Program-made: the position numbers and the translations under genes
The notes under the pieces: generated by a model
What the model was told of the DNA's origin: nothing
The model's database searches: none
What the model saw: only the letters and a program-made list of their open reading frames with translations
Assembly: GCA_945861765.1 (NCBI GenBank)
Contig: CAMAWP010000011.1
Span: 1-53,699 of the forward strand
From: Akkermansia muciniphila
GTDB taxonomy: Bacteria; Verrucomicrobiota; Verrucomicrobiia; Limisphaerales; SIBE01
Direction: 5' to 3'
DNA length: 53,699 bases
Shown: one piece after another, positions 23,615 to 33,536 of the stretch
How the letters are laid out: every line of letters begins with the position of its first letter
Numbering within the stretch: position 1 is the stretch's first letter

Positions 23615-25135
23615 ATGGCGATTGATATTCACCGGCTCGTCGCGGCGATTAGGCCGGAAGTGTATTGTGAAAAAATCTCTTGTAAGAAGGTGAAGGAGAT
23701 TCTTACCAGCGAGGCAATTACCAGCAGGGCGGCTTGCCTGAAGGCTGCCAAAGTTGCCATCCCGCGTGAACCCAATGCAATCGATTTGCCGATCCTGGAG
23801 GAGATGAACACGTTCACGTGTCCCGGATTCCGGAGTCCGATCGAACGGCATCAGATCACCTTCGATGATCTCGGGCGTCCTCTGGAAGGGCTTTACTTCT
23901 GGCTTTTGGATTACATGGCCGACACGGAAGGATGGAAAGTCACCAAGCTGGTTGACAACCTGGCGCTGAATCCAGCAACCGATCTTCATTCCAATATGCT
24001 TCAGCAAACAGTCAGTGCTCAGAATGAGGTTATGAGAATCCTCCGCGCTACCCAAAATAATTTAGGTGAAATCCTAAAACTGACCGAGGATTTGAAAGCG
24101 GAGAGGGAATGGCTGGCGTTGTTTGAGAACGCACGCTCCGAGAACGCCTCAAGACGAGAAGCGGCGCTTGCCAGCCTTCGCAGGCTGCAACAATCGGAGC
24201 ACAGACCACAAACGAAGGATTCGTTTGAATTGAGTCCGACACCGTTTGGGTTGGGCGGGTTCGATGGGGACAAGGATGAAAATGAAAAAGGCGAAGAACC
24301 GAGCTATGGGGCGGCTGGTTTGGAGGCCCAATCGCACCTCGATTCCTGGCTGCACGCTTCCGAAGCCCAACTGCGGATGCGTTACCAGATTGATAAGGCT
24401 CGCGGTCGAACCCTGTTGAATTCGCTCAAACTATACGCCCGTTGGCTGCAACCACTCCTCAGAGCGACAAATCACTTTGGCTACCCTGGTCAAAAGAATG
24501 CATCGGCCATCTCGGGTTTTAATACCGCGTTGATCGAGTTAATTCTTACGGGTGAGGAGACCTATCCATTGCCTGAGGCCATTCAGCAGGGCGTCTTGCC
24601 CAAAAGCTTTGGCAGTTCTGATTGCCTCCAATATGTTAGTGTCGTGGTTATCGAAGTCGCGTTTCGAGCCGTGCCGGAGAAGCATCGGTCAGGAGGTTTT
24701 GGTTATACCGGGCGAGCCGACATCACTTTCACGAGTTATGGACTGCGTAGAGACGAATTGAAGGCCCTGTCCTCCCAATTGGACCAGGATGCGCTCGCTG
24801 ATCTGATGACTTTCTCAGGCTCGAACGACACCGAGGATTTTCAGAAGTTGGTCAGACTGATCGAGGAAATGGTGGAGGATGAGGGAGTGCAATCGCTGGA
24901 CAAACAATCCGATGATGGTAATCCTTTCAGCGCACTTCTTTCTTTAGTTACTTCTTGGTTTCACCCCAAAGAAGAAGCAGCGATTCCGTCAGAGAATCCC
25001 GCTATGCCGCTGCCGAAGGATTCATTCAAAGGGAGTGTAGTTCGCTCGCAAGCCATCCTTCGAGCACGCCGGAACTGTCAGAGGCTCTATCAGCAATTCA
25101 AAGCGACCGTCAGCAGCGTGGCCATTCATGGCTAG
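23615..25135 (+). CDS. Large protein of unknown family, 506 residues
   Basis: Starts MAIDIHRLVAAIRPEVYCEK. The N-terminal 120 residues are mixed alpha/beta with YFWLLDYMADTEGWKVTKLV; residues about 130-200 are helical and glutamine-rich (LQQTVSAQNEVMRILRATQN). An acidic linker (about 205-235) follows, and then a second globular region including FGYTGRADITFTSYGLRRDE. The C-terminus has a tryptophan-containing basic tail. No signal peptide or membrane segments. I recognise no family. It is the only large gene here without an assignable fold, and it belongs with the HerA/winged-helix cluster by position. Confidence 0.7.
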   Translation: MAIDIHRLVAAIRPEVYCEKISCKKVKEILTSEAITSRAACLKAAKVAIPREPNAIDLPILEEMNTFTCPGFRSPIERHQITFDDLGRPLEGLYFWLLDYMADTEGWKVTKLVDNLALNPATDLHSNMLQQTVSAQNEVMRILRATQNNLGEILKLTEDLKAEREWLALFENARSENASRREAALASLRRLQQSEHRPQTKDSFELSPTPFGLGGFDGDKDENEKGEEPSYGAAGLEAQSHLDSWLHASEAQLRMRYQIDKARGRTLLNSLKLYARWLQPLLRATNHFGYPGQKNASAISGFNTALIELILTGEETYPLPEAIQQGVLPKSFGSSDCLQYVSVVVIEVAFRAVPEKHRSGGFGYTGRADITFTSYGLRRDELKALSSQLDQDALADLMTFSGSNDTEDFQKLVRLIEEMVEDEGVQSLDKQSDDGNPFSALLSLVTSWFHPKEEAAIPSENPAMPLPKDSFKGSVVRSQAILRARRNCQRLYQQFKATVSSVAIHG

Positions 25136-25199
25136 CACTGAGAATCGATGCATGTCGAAGCGGGTTCAGCGGCTCTGTCGGACTCTGGCAACCAACAGG

Positions 25200-25786
25200 T
25201 CATGCAGTTTTCACATCGTCCATCCGGGCTTCAGGCAAGAGTGCATCAGAGTTGCCGAAGTCCACTGCCTCAACCGGTTCGACCGGTGACCTTCCGATGC
25301 TGAAATAGTGAAACCCCGCATCCGAAGCGGTTTTCGGGACGAGGATGTTCCGTCCGTCAAACACGACACGGCCTCTCATTCGTTTGCCAATCCATTTCCA
25401 ATCCACGGCAGCAAACTCAGGCCAATCCGTGAGAATCAAATCAAAACTCCGTCAACACCATCACACGCTGCGTAAACGGATTTACAGTAACTCACCCGCA
25501 AGCCTAACACTTGCTTAGCGCTTTCCTGAGCCGCAGGATCATAAACATTGACGTTCGCGCCAGACGCGAGCAGTTGCTGAACATTAACCATGGCTGGAGA
25601 TTCCCGGATGTCGCTGGTATGCGCTTTGAAGGATAATCCAAGGCATCCGAACGTTCGTCCGGATATGTCATCTCCGAAATACTGGCGGACTTTATCCAAG
25701 AGCGTGAGTTGCTGGCGGCTATTGACCTCAATGGCCGCGCGGATGATCTGCAAGTCAAGTTCTATGACCTGGGCTATGCCTATCTA
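25200..25786 (-). pseudogene. Remnant of a UDP-glucose/nucleotide-sugar 6-dehydrogenase
   Basis: Two adjoining minus-strand frames give the C-terminal third of the enzyme. The upstream one has FGCLGLSFKAHTSDIRESPA, NVNVYDPAAQESA and DGVDGVLI, and the downstream one continues ILTDWPEFAAVDWKWIG, VVFDGRNILVP and GFHYFSIGR. One frameshift near 25436 separates them. About 250 N-terminal residues, including the NAD-binding Rossmann fold and catalytic cysteine, are missing; the gene is cut where the DUF1501 gene ends. Not functional. It marks a junction between accessory and chromosomal DNA. Confidence 0.85.
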
Positions 25787-27253
25787 TCAGGCGAGGATCT
25801 CGCGGATGACCGTCCCGCCCGTATCGGTTAATTGTTTGAAACGACCGGCATGGTAGAACGTGAGCTTCGATTGGTCGAGGCCGAGCAAGTGCAGCAAGGT
25901 GGCGTGAACCTCTTTCAGACTTTGCCGCTGTTCGGCTGCCTTGTTACCGATCTCGTCCGTTGTGCCGATGAGCGTTCCGCCGGCGATGCCGCCTCCGGCG
26001 AACCACATGGTCATGGCCCCGGGATTGTGGTCCCGGCCGGGCTTGTTTTTCTTGTGGTTGCCCTCGTTGGTGTCGGGAGTGCGGCCAAACTCGCCGCCCC
26101 AAACCACCAGGGTTTCGTCCAACAACCCGCGTTGCTTGAGATCCTGAATCAGTCCGGCGATGGGAACATCCACCTTCTCGGCCGCGGCGCGATGGCCCTT
26201 GAGAATCTCATCGTGCGAATCCCATCCCCCCGACCACAACTGCACGAAGCGCACGCCGCGCTCCACCAGGCGGCGGGCCAGGAGACAGCGCGTTCCGAAG
26301 GCTTTGGTCTTTTCCTGATCCAAGCCGTAAAGTTTACGGATCGACTCCGGTTCGCCCTCGATGGAGAGCGTGCCCGGCACCTCGGATTGCATCCGGAATG
26401 CGAGTTCGTAACTCGCCATGCGTGCCTCCAGATCCGGATGGGTGGGATTCCGCTGGCGGTGTTCGCAGTTGAACATCTGCAACAGATCAAGACTGCCACG
26501 CTGGCGCTCACGGCCGACCTCCTCGGGCGGTTGCAGGTCGAGGATGGGAATGGCGCCGCTACGCAATTGGGTTCCCTGGTAACAGGTGGGAAGAAAGGCG
26601 TTGCCCCACGTAGCCGTGCCGCCAAAAGGTTGTCCGTCCCGCAGCACCACAAAGGCGGGGAGATTCTGGTTCACCGATCCAAGGCCATATACCACCCAGG
26701 AACCGATCGAGGGGCTTCCTTGGAAGGCATTCCCGGTCAGGAACTGGAACAGGGCGGCCGGATGATTGTCGCTCTCGGCATAGACCGAACGAACGAAGGC
26801 GAGGTCATCCACGCAGGTCGCCATGTTGTTGAACAGTTCGCTGACGTCCCTCCCGCACCGGCCATAGCGCTGAAATTCGAACGGGGAGGCCGTGAAAAAA
26901 CGGTCGCCATTGTTCTGATTCGACTTTTGCTTGTCGTCCCGCTTGAAAGTTTTTCCAACCAGTTCCTTCAGCTTGGGTTTGGGATCAAACGTGTCCATGT
27001 GGCTGGGCCCGCCCTCCATCATGAGAAAAATGCAGGACTTGGCCCGCGCCGGAAAATGCGGCTGTTTGGCCAGCAGCGGATTGAGGGTAGGTTTAGTCCC
27101 CAGCACTTCGGCGGCGGCGGCTCGATCCTGATTCAGCAACCAGCTCAAGGCCACGGAGCCGACGCCAGAGCCAAGTTGGTAAATGAACCCGCGCCGGTCG
27201 AGGAGGCTGGCTTCCGGAAGGGGACCGGCATTCGAAAGACTGTGCGTTTTCAT
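25787..27253 (-). CDS. DUF1501 protein (twin-arginine-type leader)
   Basis: 488 residues from the ATG at 27253. The leader LLDRRGFIYQLGSGVGSVAL resembles a Tat signal. The body shows SCIFLMMEGGPSHMDTFDPK, then AFQGSPSIGSWVVYGLGS, GGWDSHDEI and VVWGGEFGRTPDTNEGNHKK, all DUF1501 hallmarks (alkaline-phosphatase-like superfamily). In Planctomycetota and Verrucomicrobiota these genes lie beside DUF1549/1553 genes, as here. Exported; substrate unknown. Start codon at 27298 is in a poor context and rejected. Confidence 0.9.
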   Translation of the reverse strand: MKTHSLSNAGPLPEASLLDRRGFIYQLGSGVGSVALSWLLNQDRAAAAEVLGTKPTLNPLLAKQPHFPARAKSCIFLMMEGGPSHMDTFDPKPKLKELVGKTFKRDDKQKSNQNNGDRFFTASPFEFQRYGRCGRDVSELFNNMATCVDDLAFVRSVYAESDNHPAALFQFLTGNAFQGSPSIGSWVVYGLGSVNQNLPAFVVLRDGQPFGGTATWGNAFLPTCYQGTQLRSGAIPILDLQPPEEVGRERQRGSLDLLQMFNCEHRQRNPTHPDLEARMASYELAFRMQSEVPGTLSIEGEPESIRKLYGLDQEKTKAFGTRCLLARRLVERGVRFVQLWSGGWDSHDEILKGHRAAAEKVDVPIAGLIQDLKQRGLLDETLVVWGGEFGRTPDTNEGNHKKNKPGRDHNPGAMTMWFAGGGIAGGTLIGTTDEIGNKAAEQRQSLKEVHATLLHLLGLDQSKLTFYHAGRFKQLTDTGGTVIREILA

Positions 27254-27361
27254 GATAGTTAACTCAGATTTTTGCCGCGCCAAATCTCCGCGACCCATCT
27301 CGTTGTGCTTCGGTTTGGTCTGGCGATGGCATCGGTTGCGAGTTGAAGGACGAGATTCGCA

Positions 27362-29591
27362 TTATTCCAAATACAGAAATTCATTGGCGTTCAAGGCCAC
27401 CAGGCAAAAGTCCGCCAGCGCCTTCGAGGGTTCGCTGTCGGCTGTTTCCGCGCCGGACTGTTTCTCGAGGAAGCGGGCGCCCGCATCGAGTTCCGACGTG
27501 GTTGGCTTTCTTCCGAAGGCAAAGCTGAAGACCCATTCCACCTGACGGCGCGGAACCGGACCGGCTTCGCGCTGCACGCGCCGGGCAAAATGCCGGCTCG
27601 TTTCGTAGGCAAAATTGCTGTTAAAAAGAGTGAAGACCTGCGGAGTGGTCACCGAAGCGCTCCGGCGGGGGCACGAAGTGGACATGTCGGCTGCGTCAAA
27701 GGATTCCATCATTGGGACTATCAGATTGCGGCGTTGAAACTGGTAGAGGCTGCGGCGGCGGCGCTGGTCTTCTTCGGAAGGGTCCCATTTAAACATGGAG
27801 AAATCTCGCCCCATTTCCGGGGGCAGTTCTTCAAAAAAGCCGGGGCCGCCCGGGACGAGCAGTAATCGGCCGCTCACGGCCAGCATCGAATCCCGAAGCA
27901 CTTCGCCCTCGAGCCGTCGGAAATGAGCGCGCCACAGCAGCCGATTGTCGGGATCAATTTTGGCGCACGCATCGTGTGAAGGATGGCGGGAGGAAAGCTG
28001 GTAAGTTCGCGACAAGAGCAGCATCCGGTGCAGAGGCTTGAGCCGCCAGCCGTTTTCGATCAAGCGCGTCGCCAGGTAATCGAGCAATTCGGGGTGGCTC
28101 GGGCCGGACCCGTTTACGCCAAAATCATTGGCCGTGGCGACAATCCCTGCACCAAAGTGGTACTGCCAGATCCGGTTGACCAGCACACGGGCGGTCAGCG
28201 GGTTCTTCGGGCTGGCGATCCATTGAGCCAGAACCTTGCGCCGTCCGGCGGGCGCAGATTTCAGTTTGGGCTGTTCTTCGAAACATTCCGCCGACCACGC
28301 CGGGACAGCGGAGAGGAACGCCGGCGTCACTTTTTGTAGTGGAGAAGTCACGCTCCCGCCCTTGAGCACGCGAGTCTCCGGGACCGGTTCCTCGTCCGAG
28401 GGATTGGCTACCGCGCAGGCCACGGCTTTGAAACGCGCAGGGCCTTTGAACTCACCCACCGCCATCTTCAGCTTGTTGAATTGATCTATTTCGTCCTTGG
28501 TGTAGGAGGGATCCTTGCCAAAGGCTTCATCGAATTGCTTGTCGTCCACGTCGGTGGCTGGCTTCTTAAGAATGGACGCGACCTTCGGTCTGAGGGAATT
28601 TCTAAACTTGGACAAGGCGCGCTGTCGCCGGAGCATTTCTTCCTCGGCTTTGGCGTATTGCGCGTGGAACTCACCGCGTTTTTCCGCCTCGATAAATTTG
28701 GCGGCGGGCTCCGCGCGCTTCAATGGGGCGAGAAACGCCTGCAGGCTGTAATAATCCTCGATGGAAACCGGGTCATACTTATGATCGTGACACCGGGCAC
28801 AGCCCACCGTGAGACCCAGGAAGACGGACCCCACCGCGTCGGTGATCTCGTTGAGGTAGTCCTGCTGTTTGTTTTCCGGCACCATATTGTCGGCCTCCCA
28901 GGGACCGAGCCGGTAAAAGCCGGTGGCGACGATTCCCTCGCTCCCGGCTTCCATTTCATCGCCTGCCAGTTGCTCGCGAATGAAGCGGTCAAATGGCCGG
29001 TCCTCATGGAACACGCGGACAACATAATCCCGGTAGCGCCAGAGCGTCGGACGTTCTTCATCAATGGCAAAACCGTCGGTCTCGGCAAAGCGGACGACAT
29101 CGAGCCAATGCCGCGCCCATCGCTCGCCGTAGTGCGGCGAATCGAGCAAGCGATCCACCACGCTTTCGTTGGCCTGCGGCGAATTGTCGGTCAGGAAAGC
29201 TTCGATCTCTTCAGGCGTGGGAGGCAGACCGGTCACATCGAAAGTTGCGCGGCGGAGGAACGCACGGCGGGTGGCCAGAGGCGCTGGCTCGATGCCTTCG
29301 GCATCTTGCTTGGCAAAGATAAAATGCATCGATGGGTGTCAAGACCAGGCCGGCTTGTTTCACCTCGGGAACGGCGGGATTGGCAATTGGCTTGAACGCC
29401 CAGTCGCTCTTGCCTGGGCTCCGCCCGGTTTTGGGCGCCTCCGGCGGATTTTGCGCTGACAGATCGAGGAGGCCGGCCAGCAAGGCTAGACAGATCCCCA
29501 CCCATGCCACCCGGATTGGTCGAGAACCGACACTGGCACTGTGAGGCCTTCGCCAGGACCTGAATCCAGGTATCGTTGTGCTATGACTCAT
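27362..29591 (-). pseudogene. DUF1549/DUF1553 protein split by one frameshift
   Basis: From 29591, a signal peptide (WVGICLALLAGLLDLSAQ) and WAFKPIANPAVPEVK lead to LTPIDAF; the frame then shifts and continues in the next frame as FIFAKQDAEGIEPAPLATRR. The shift lies in a run of four A (29321-29324, plus strand). The second part carries DUF1549 (RATFDVTGLPPTPEEIEAFL, GERWARHWLDVVRF), the heme-like GCARCHDHKYDP and DUF1553 (NPLTARVLVNRIWQYHFG). Joined length about 740 residues, normal for the family. It is operonic with the DUF1501 gene downstream. A sequencing indel is the simplest cause. Confidence 0.85.
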
Positions 29592-29776
29592 TTCGGTTAT
29601 TTGCGCGCCTCACGAAATCTCGGGTTGGGCGCGACGCCAACAAGCTTTGAAGCGTTGTTGGCAGGATTAGTTAGCAGATTCCCGCGCTCGATTCAACAAG
29701 TCCTTTTGTTGCGCACTCGAGCCGCCCTGCATACGGCAAAGTTAGGCGGCACTGCGATTGTCGTGCTTCAAATCCT

Positions 29777-30094
29777 CTAGTTGGCAGTCACGATTCCTTG
29801 CGGGGCGGCTGGCGGAGCTGCTTGGCTCCTGACCGCGAGGGCCGCTAGGAAGACCAACGCACAGTGCATGAAGCTGGGCACGTCCTTCCCCACCTTGCGT
29901 TCGATCACGCCGGCGGCGCGGCTCGGCGGGTCGTTGGCAAGACCACAGGCCAGCACAGCGGTCGTGAACCACGCCAGGAGTGCGAGAAGGAGAGCCGGGA
30001 AGCAGCGTATGGCCATGCTCCGTTCGACGGCGAGACTAAGACGCTTTCTGGAAGCGGTGCGGTTGAGGGAGAATTGCTTTTGCGCCGGGTTCAT
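29777..30094 (-). CDS. Doubtful small membrane protein or gene fragment
   Basis: From the ATG at 30094 the frame has two hydrophobic segments (FPALLLALLAWFTTAVLA and CALVFLAALAVRS), each followed by signal-peptidase-like AxA residues, and stops at PQGIVTAN. It could be two fused leader remnants rather than a real protein. The plus-strand frame over the same bases is equally long and no better. The surrounding 29592-30225 has no other gene. Low confidence. Confidence 0.25.
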   Translation of the reverse strand: MNPAQKQFSLNRTASRKRLSLAVERSMAIRCFPALLLALLAWFTTAVLACGLANDPPSRAAGVIERKVGKDVPSFMHCALVFLAALAVRSQAAPPAAPQGIVTAN

Positions 30095-30225
30095 TTCTGG
30101 TGACTTTCTGCCGGCGTGAGCGGGCGTCAAGCGCGCTTCTCGGGCTTCCCAACTGCGGCGCCATTTGTCGCCAATTTAGTATCCGAACTAGTTCGCGCCG
30201 CAGTGATTTCAGTGGTCGTAGCGAT

Positions 30226-31008
30226 TCACACCAACGCAGTCGTCACTGTGCCAAGACAACCGAAATCGGCCAATACTCGGCTGCCGGGTTCGATCGCGAT
30301 CGGGACGACCGTCGTCCCCGTTGTAACAATATCTCCCGATTTCAAACCCGGGCCGTGGATTCGGAGTTCATTCGCGATCCAGTGCATCGCGAGTCTTGGA
30401 TCGCCCAGAACATTGGCACCCCTCCCGTCACGAATCGGACTCCCATCGAGCTGGACCCGGACCACGTGCGCGGCAAGGTCGAGGCGCCGCCAATCGTTCA
30501 CCGGTTTGCCGAGCACAAACTGGAAGGCGCAAGCGTCGTCGGCAATGAGCTGTACGTCGCCGACCACACAAAAGTCGTGGTAACGCGAGTTCGGAATTTC
30601 GATCGCAGGATGCAGCGTGTCGATGGCATCCACGACTTCGTTGAGCTCATAGGGTTGCTGCTGCGGAGGCAAATCATGCCGAAGGCGAAAGGCGAACTCG
30701 GCTTCGGCGACGCGCATCCCATTGTTTCCCAATCGAATCGACGCGCCGTCAGGATGGACGCGATCAGCGAGCAGTCGTCCGGCCAGTGGTCCGTCAACGC
30801 GCAGGTGGGCCTGTCCTGCCTGGCTGGTCGCCGCAATTTTCCACCCCAGCGTTCTTTGGCCCGAGCCATCGGCCAATTGACGTTGCACTTCGTAGCCCTC
30901 CGCGCGGTTCTTGGGCCGAAATTCCTTCGGAATCGAGTCGATCCGGCGTTCCTCAATCCAGGCGCGCCAGATCCAATCGGCGGCGAGTTTCACGTCTTGG
31001 GTGTTCAT
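30226..31008 (-). CDS. 2-keto-4-pentenoate hydratase / fumarylacetoacetate hydrolase-family protein
   Basis: 260 residues with the MhpD-like pattern: EGYEVQRQLADGSGQRTLGW and KIAATSQAGQ, then VAEAEFAFRLRHDLPP (the E-x-E metal ligands), AIDTLHPAIEIPNSRY, and C-terminal LKSGDIVTTGTTVVPIAIEP and VLADFGCLGTV. Such enzymes hydrate or decarboxylate 2-keto acids using Mg2+ in catechol-type breakdown. The next gene, the amidohydrolase, lies 33 bases upstream on the same strand and may be co-transcribed. Confidence 0.85.
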   Translation of the reverse strand: MNTQDVKLAADWIWRAWIEERRIDSIPKEFRPKNRAEGYEVQRQLADGSGQRTLGWKIAATSQAGQAHLRVDGPLAGRLLADRVHPDGASIRLGNNGMRVAEAEFAFRLRHDLPPQQQPYELNEVVDAIDTLHPAIEIPNSRYHDFCVVGDVQLIADDACAFQFVLGKPVNDWRRLDLAAHVVRVQLDGSPIRDGRGANVLGDPRLAMHWIANELRIHGPGLKSGDIVTTGTTVVPIAIEPGSRVLADFGCLGTVTTALV

Positions 31009-31041
31009 GAGTCTCGATGACTGAGCTCCAACGCTTGGTGG

Positions 31042-32285
31042 TTAGACCGATCTGCGATGAAACTCTCCGTTCTTGACGACGGCCAGCAGTTTGCTCCGGT
31101 CGAGTAATACGTTCGGATCCGCCAACGGATCGCCTGCGACCAAAAGCAGGTCGGCCAGGAAGCCGGGTTGAATCTGTCCCAATTCGTTCGGCAGATCCAT
31201 GGCGGCACCGCCATGCTTGGTCATGCTCAGGATCGCTTCCATCGGGGTGAAATCGCAATAACGGATGAGGTGCTGGATGTCGCGGGCATTTTCGCCGTGC
31301 GGCGTCACAAAGAATCCGTAATCACCACCTCCAAGGATTCGAATGCCTCGTTTCCTCAATTCTTTCAGCCCGCGAGCGGCCGCAGCCAATTCATCGCGGA
31401 ATCCGAACTCCTGAACCTGCTGTTCGGTGAACCATTTCGAACCGTTGTAGGCGGCCGTAGCTGTGAAGCCGAGGTTGGGACTCACAAATACCCAGTCTTT
31501 GCTGGCTTCCAGCAAGTCGATCGCCTCTTCGTCGGCAAAGTTCGCGTGATAGATCACTTTCACGCCGTACTTCACCGCCAGCTTGACCGAGCCGGCGCTT
31601 CGCGCGTGAGCGCTCATCCGTTTGCCATGCGCCTGCACGACTTCGGCAGCGGCGGCGACCTCCGACTCGCTCATCACGGTGCTGTGCGACGGTGCATGTG
31701 GGACAAACGTGTCGCCTGAAATCACGAGCTTGATGATGTCCACTCCCTCGCGGATGAGCTCACGTGTCACGCGCCGAAATTGCTCCGGCCCATCGAGGGT
31801 GATGGCCATCGAGGTCATATGTGGCATGTGCTGCGTGCGCATGTCGCCGAGTCCGCCGGTAACCGTGAGCCATGGACTGGCCGCCAGCAGGCGTGGTCCG
31901 GGAATCTCGCCCTTCTGGATGGCGTTGCGGATGACGACATCCGTTCGTGGCTTGGCCGAAGCAGCGCTGATACAGCTCGTGATCCCGCAGTCGAGGTAGA
32001 GCTTCGCATTCCGGACCGCGATGAGCGTGGTTTCCTCAGGCGGAACCATGCCGATCTTCGCGAGGTCATCGGCGTTATCGATGCTCAGGTGCGCGTGCGA
32101 CTCGACCAGGCCGGGCATCAACGTGGCGCCCCGGCCATCGACCACCGCAGCTTCGTCAGGCGTGGCCCGCGCCGGAAAGCGCACAACTTCGACGATGCGA
32201 TTCCCTTCGACCAAGACTTCCCCCGGGAAGGGTCGGCGCCGGTGCAATCGAGAATCCGAACAGACGTGAACAACGTTTTTGTCAT
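31042..32285 (-). pseudogene. Amidohydrolase split by one frameshift
   Basis: From the ATG at 32285, MTKTLFTSVRILDCTGADPS begins; after about 20 codons the frame shifts in the C/G-rich stretch 32218-32236 and continues as FPGEVLVEGNRIVEVVRFPA. The body has MPGLVESHAHLS (HxH metal motif), KRMSAHARSAGSVK, VIYHANFAD and GGGDYGFFVTPHG, and ends FLADLLLVAGDPL. This is the imidazolonepropionase-like amidohydrolase family. The gene would be about 415 residues if joined. Substrate unknown; the leader suggests a cytoplasmic or weakly exported enzyme. Confidence 0.85.
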
Positions 32286-32631
32286 GGCGAAACCTTTCAA
32301 TCCTGGAACAAAACGACCTTATCGGATGATTCGAGTTGTGCCAAGCATGTTGGCTTTGCCGAGTTGGGTCGCTCGGTCAACACGCTCTCCGCCTGCCGGG
32401 ATCCGAGAAAACCGCCGACGGCTTGCGTGTAATCCAGCGCCGCTTCGGTCCGAGTATGAACGCTCAGCTTGAACGGCTGGTGTCTCCGCTCTTCCCGGGA
32501 GGCACCGTCCGCTGGCCCGATTTCATCTTGGAGGAATTTCGTCCCGCGCTCCCTTGCGGCCTCCGCGAGATAGTTGTCAACATCTGTGGATTCGACTACA
32601 AGCAACAAATGATTCTGCCTGCGTCCATTCC
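32286..32631. other. Gap without a recognisable gene
   Basis: A minus-strand frame (32297-32644) of 115 codons contains [20 protein letters not shown], which faintly recalls a glyoxalase-type strand-helix, but the rest has biased composition. The stretch may be the remnant of a deleted gene and holds the promoter of the prepilin-like gene downstream. Confidence 0.35.
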
Positions 32632-33462
32632 ATGAAGACCCCATTTGATTCTATGACCTTCCGTCCGCGTCGTTCGGCGGCGGCGGCTTTTACACTGATT
32701 GAACTTCTGGTGGTCATCGCCATCATCGCCATTCTCGCGGCCATGCTCCTCCCGGTGCTGGGCCGGGCGAAAGAGAACGCCAAGCGCGCCGCGTGCTTGT
32801 CGAATTTGCGTCAGTGCGGCCTGGCGCTGACGATGTATGAAAGTGATTCCGGACGTTACCCGATGCCGTGTTTCGAAGCGGGCACGTTCGGCGGTTTCAC
32901 AGGCCACCCTGTGACGCAGATGTTGGCGGATACGCGGGGCGCCTATGGAGGTCCCCCCTATGACATGCGTGTCGGGCTCCAGAGTTACATCGGGGAATTT
33001 CGCGCCTGGTTTTGCCCGTCCCAGCCTCCACGGTTCGATCCCGGCGCCGTGCCGATTCCGGTGCAAAAGGGCTACATCTTCGGCGGGTACGTTGGCTTCT
33101 ACGGCAAAGCCTACGGGAAGAATCGCCAATACCTCCTGCGGACGACCGACGAATGGCTGGACAAAGCGGACAAGCCTCGCACCGCTCTGATGGCGGATAT
33201 CTTCTATATCAACGAGGGCGAGAAGATAACTCGGATCAATCACATCAACATGGGATTCCGGTCCGGCGCGATCGTGGCCACCGGGACCGGTCCGGGCTAC
33301 TATACGCAGGCGGTGATCGAAGGAACCAAACCCGATCCCCGCTTCTATGGCGCCACTCTTTTCACGGACGGATCTGTCCTCGGAGGAAAGTTAGGCCGAT
33401 TGGAAGCTGTGGATGTGGCATCGCCGGGCGGGGGCGAGACGCACTGGCTCTTCAAGCGGTGA
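32632..33462 (+). CDS. Prepilin-type N-terminal methylation protein
   Basis: 276 residues. The motif [20 protein letters not shown] near residue 18 is the prepilin peptidase site and hydrophobic helix, followed by [20 protein letters not shown]. The rest is a secreted globular domain with [17 protein letters not shown]. Hundreds of such type II pseudopilin-like proteins occur in Planctomycetota and Verrucomicrobiota, with roles in secretion or surface display. The ATG at 32632 is preferred; earlier codons are an extension opposite the preceding gap. Confidence 0.85.
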   Translation: MKTPFDSMTFRPRRSAAAAFTLIELLVVIAIIAILAAMLLPVLGRAKENAKRAACLSNLRQCGLALTMYESDSGRYPMPCFEAGTFGGFTGHPVTQMLADTRGAYGGPPYDMRVGLQSYIGEFRAWFCPSQPPRFDPGAVPIPVQKGYIFGGYVGFYGKAYGKNRQYLLRTTDEWLDKADKPRTALMADIFYINEGEKITRINHINMGFRSGAIVATGTGPGYYTQAVIEGTKPDPRFYGATLFTDGSVLGGKLGRLEAVDVASPGGGETHWLFKR

Positions 33463-33536
33463 ACCGACACGGCGGAGTGTCCACGGACCTGGGACGGCTC
33501 TGAAAATTCATCATGTGCTGCTTTCCAACGAAAGTC

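Noticed and set aside
20386-25135. HerA-NurA repair operon
   Set aside because: No NurA-type nuclease gene lies next to the HerA-like gene.
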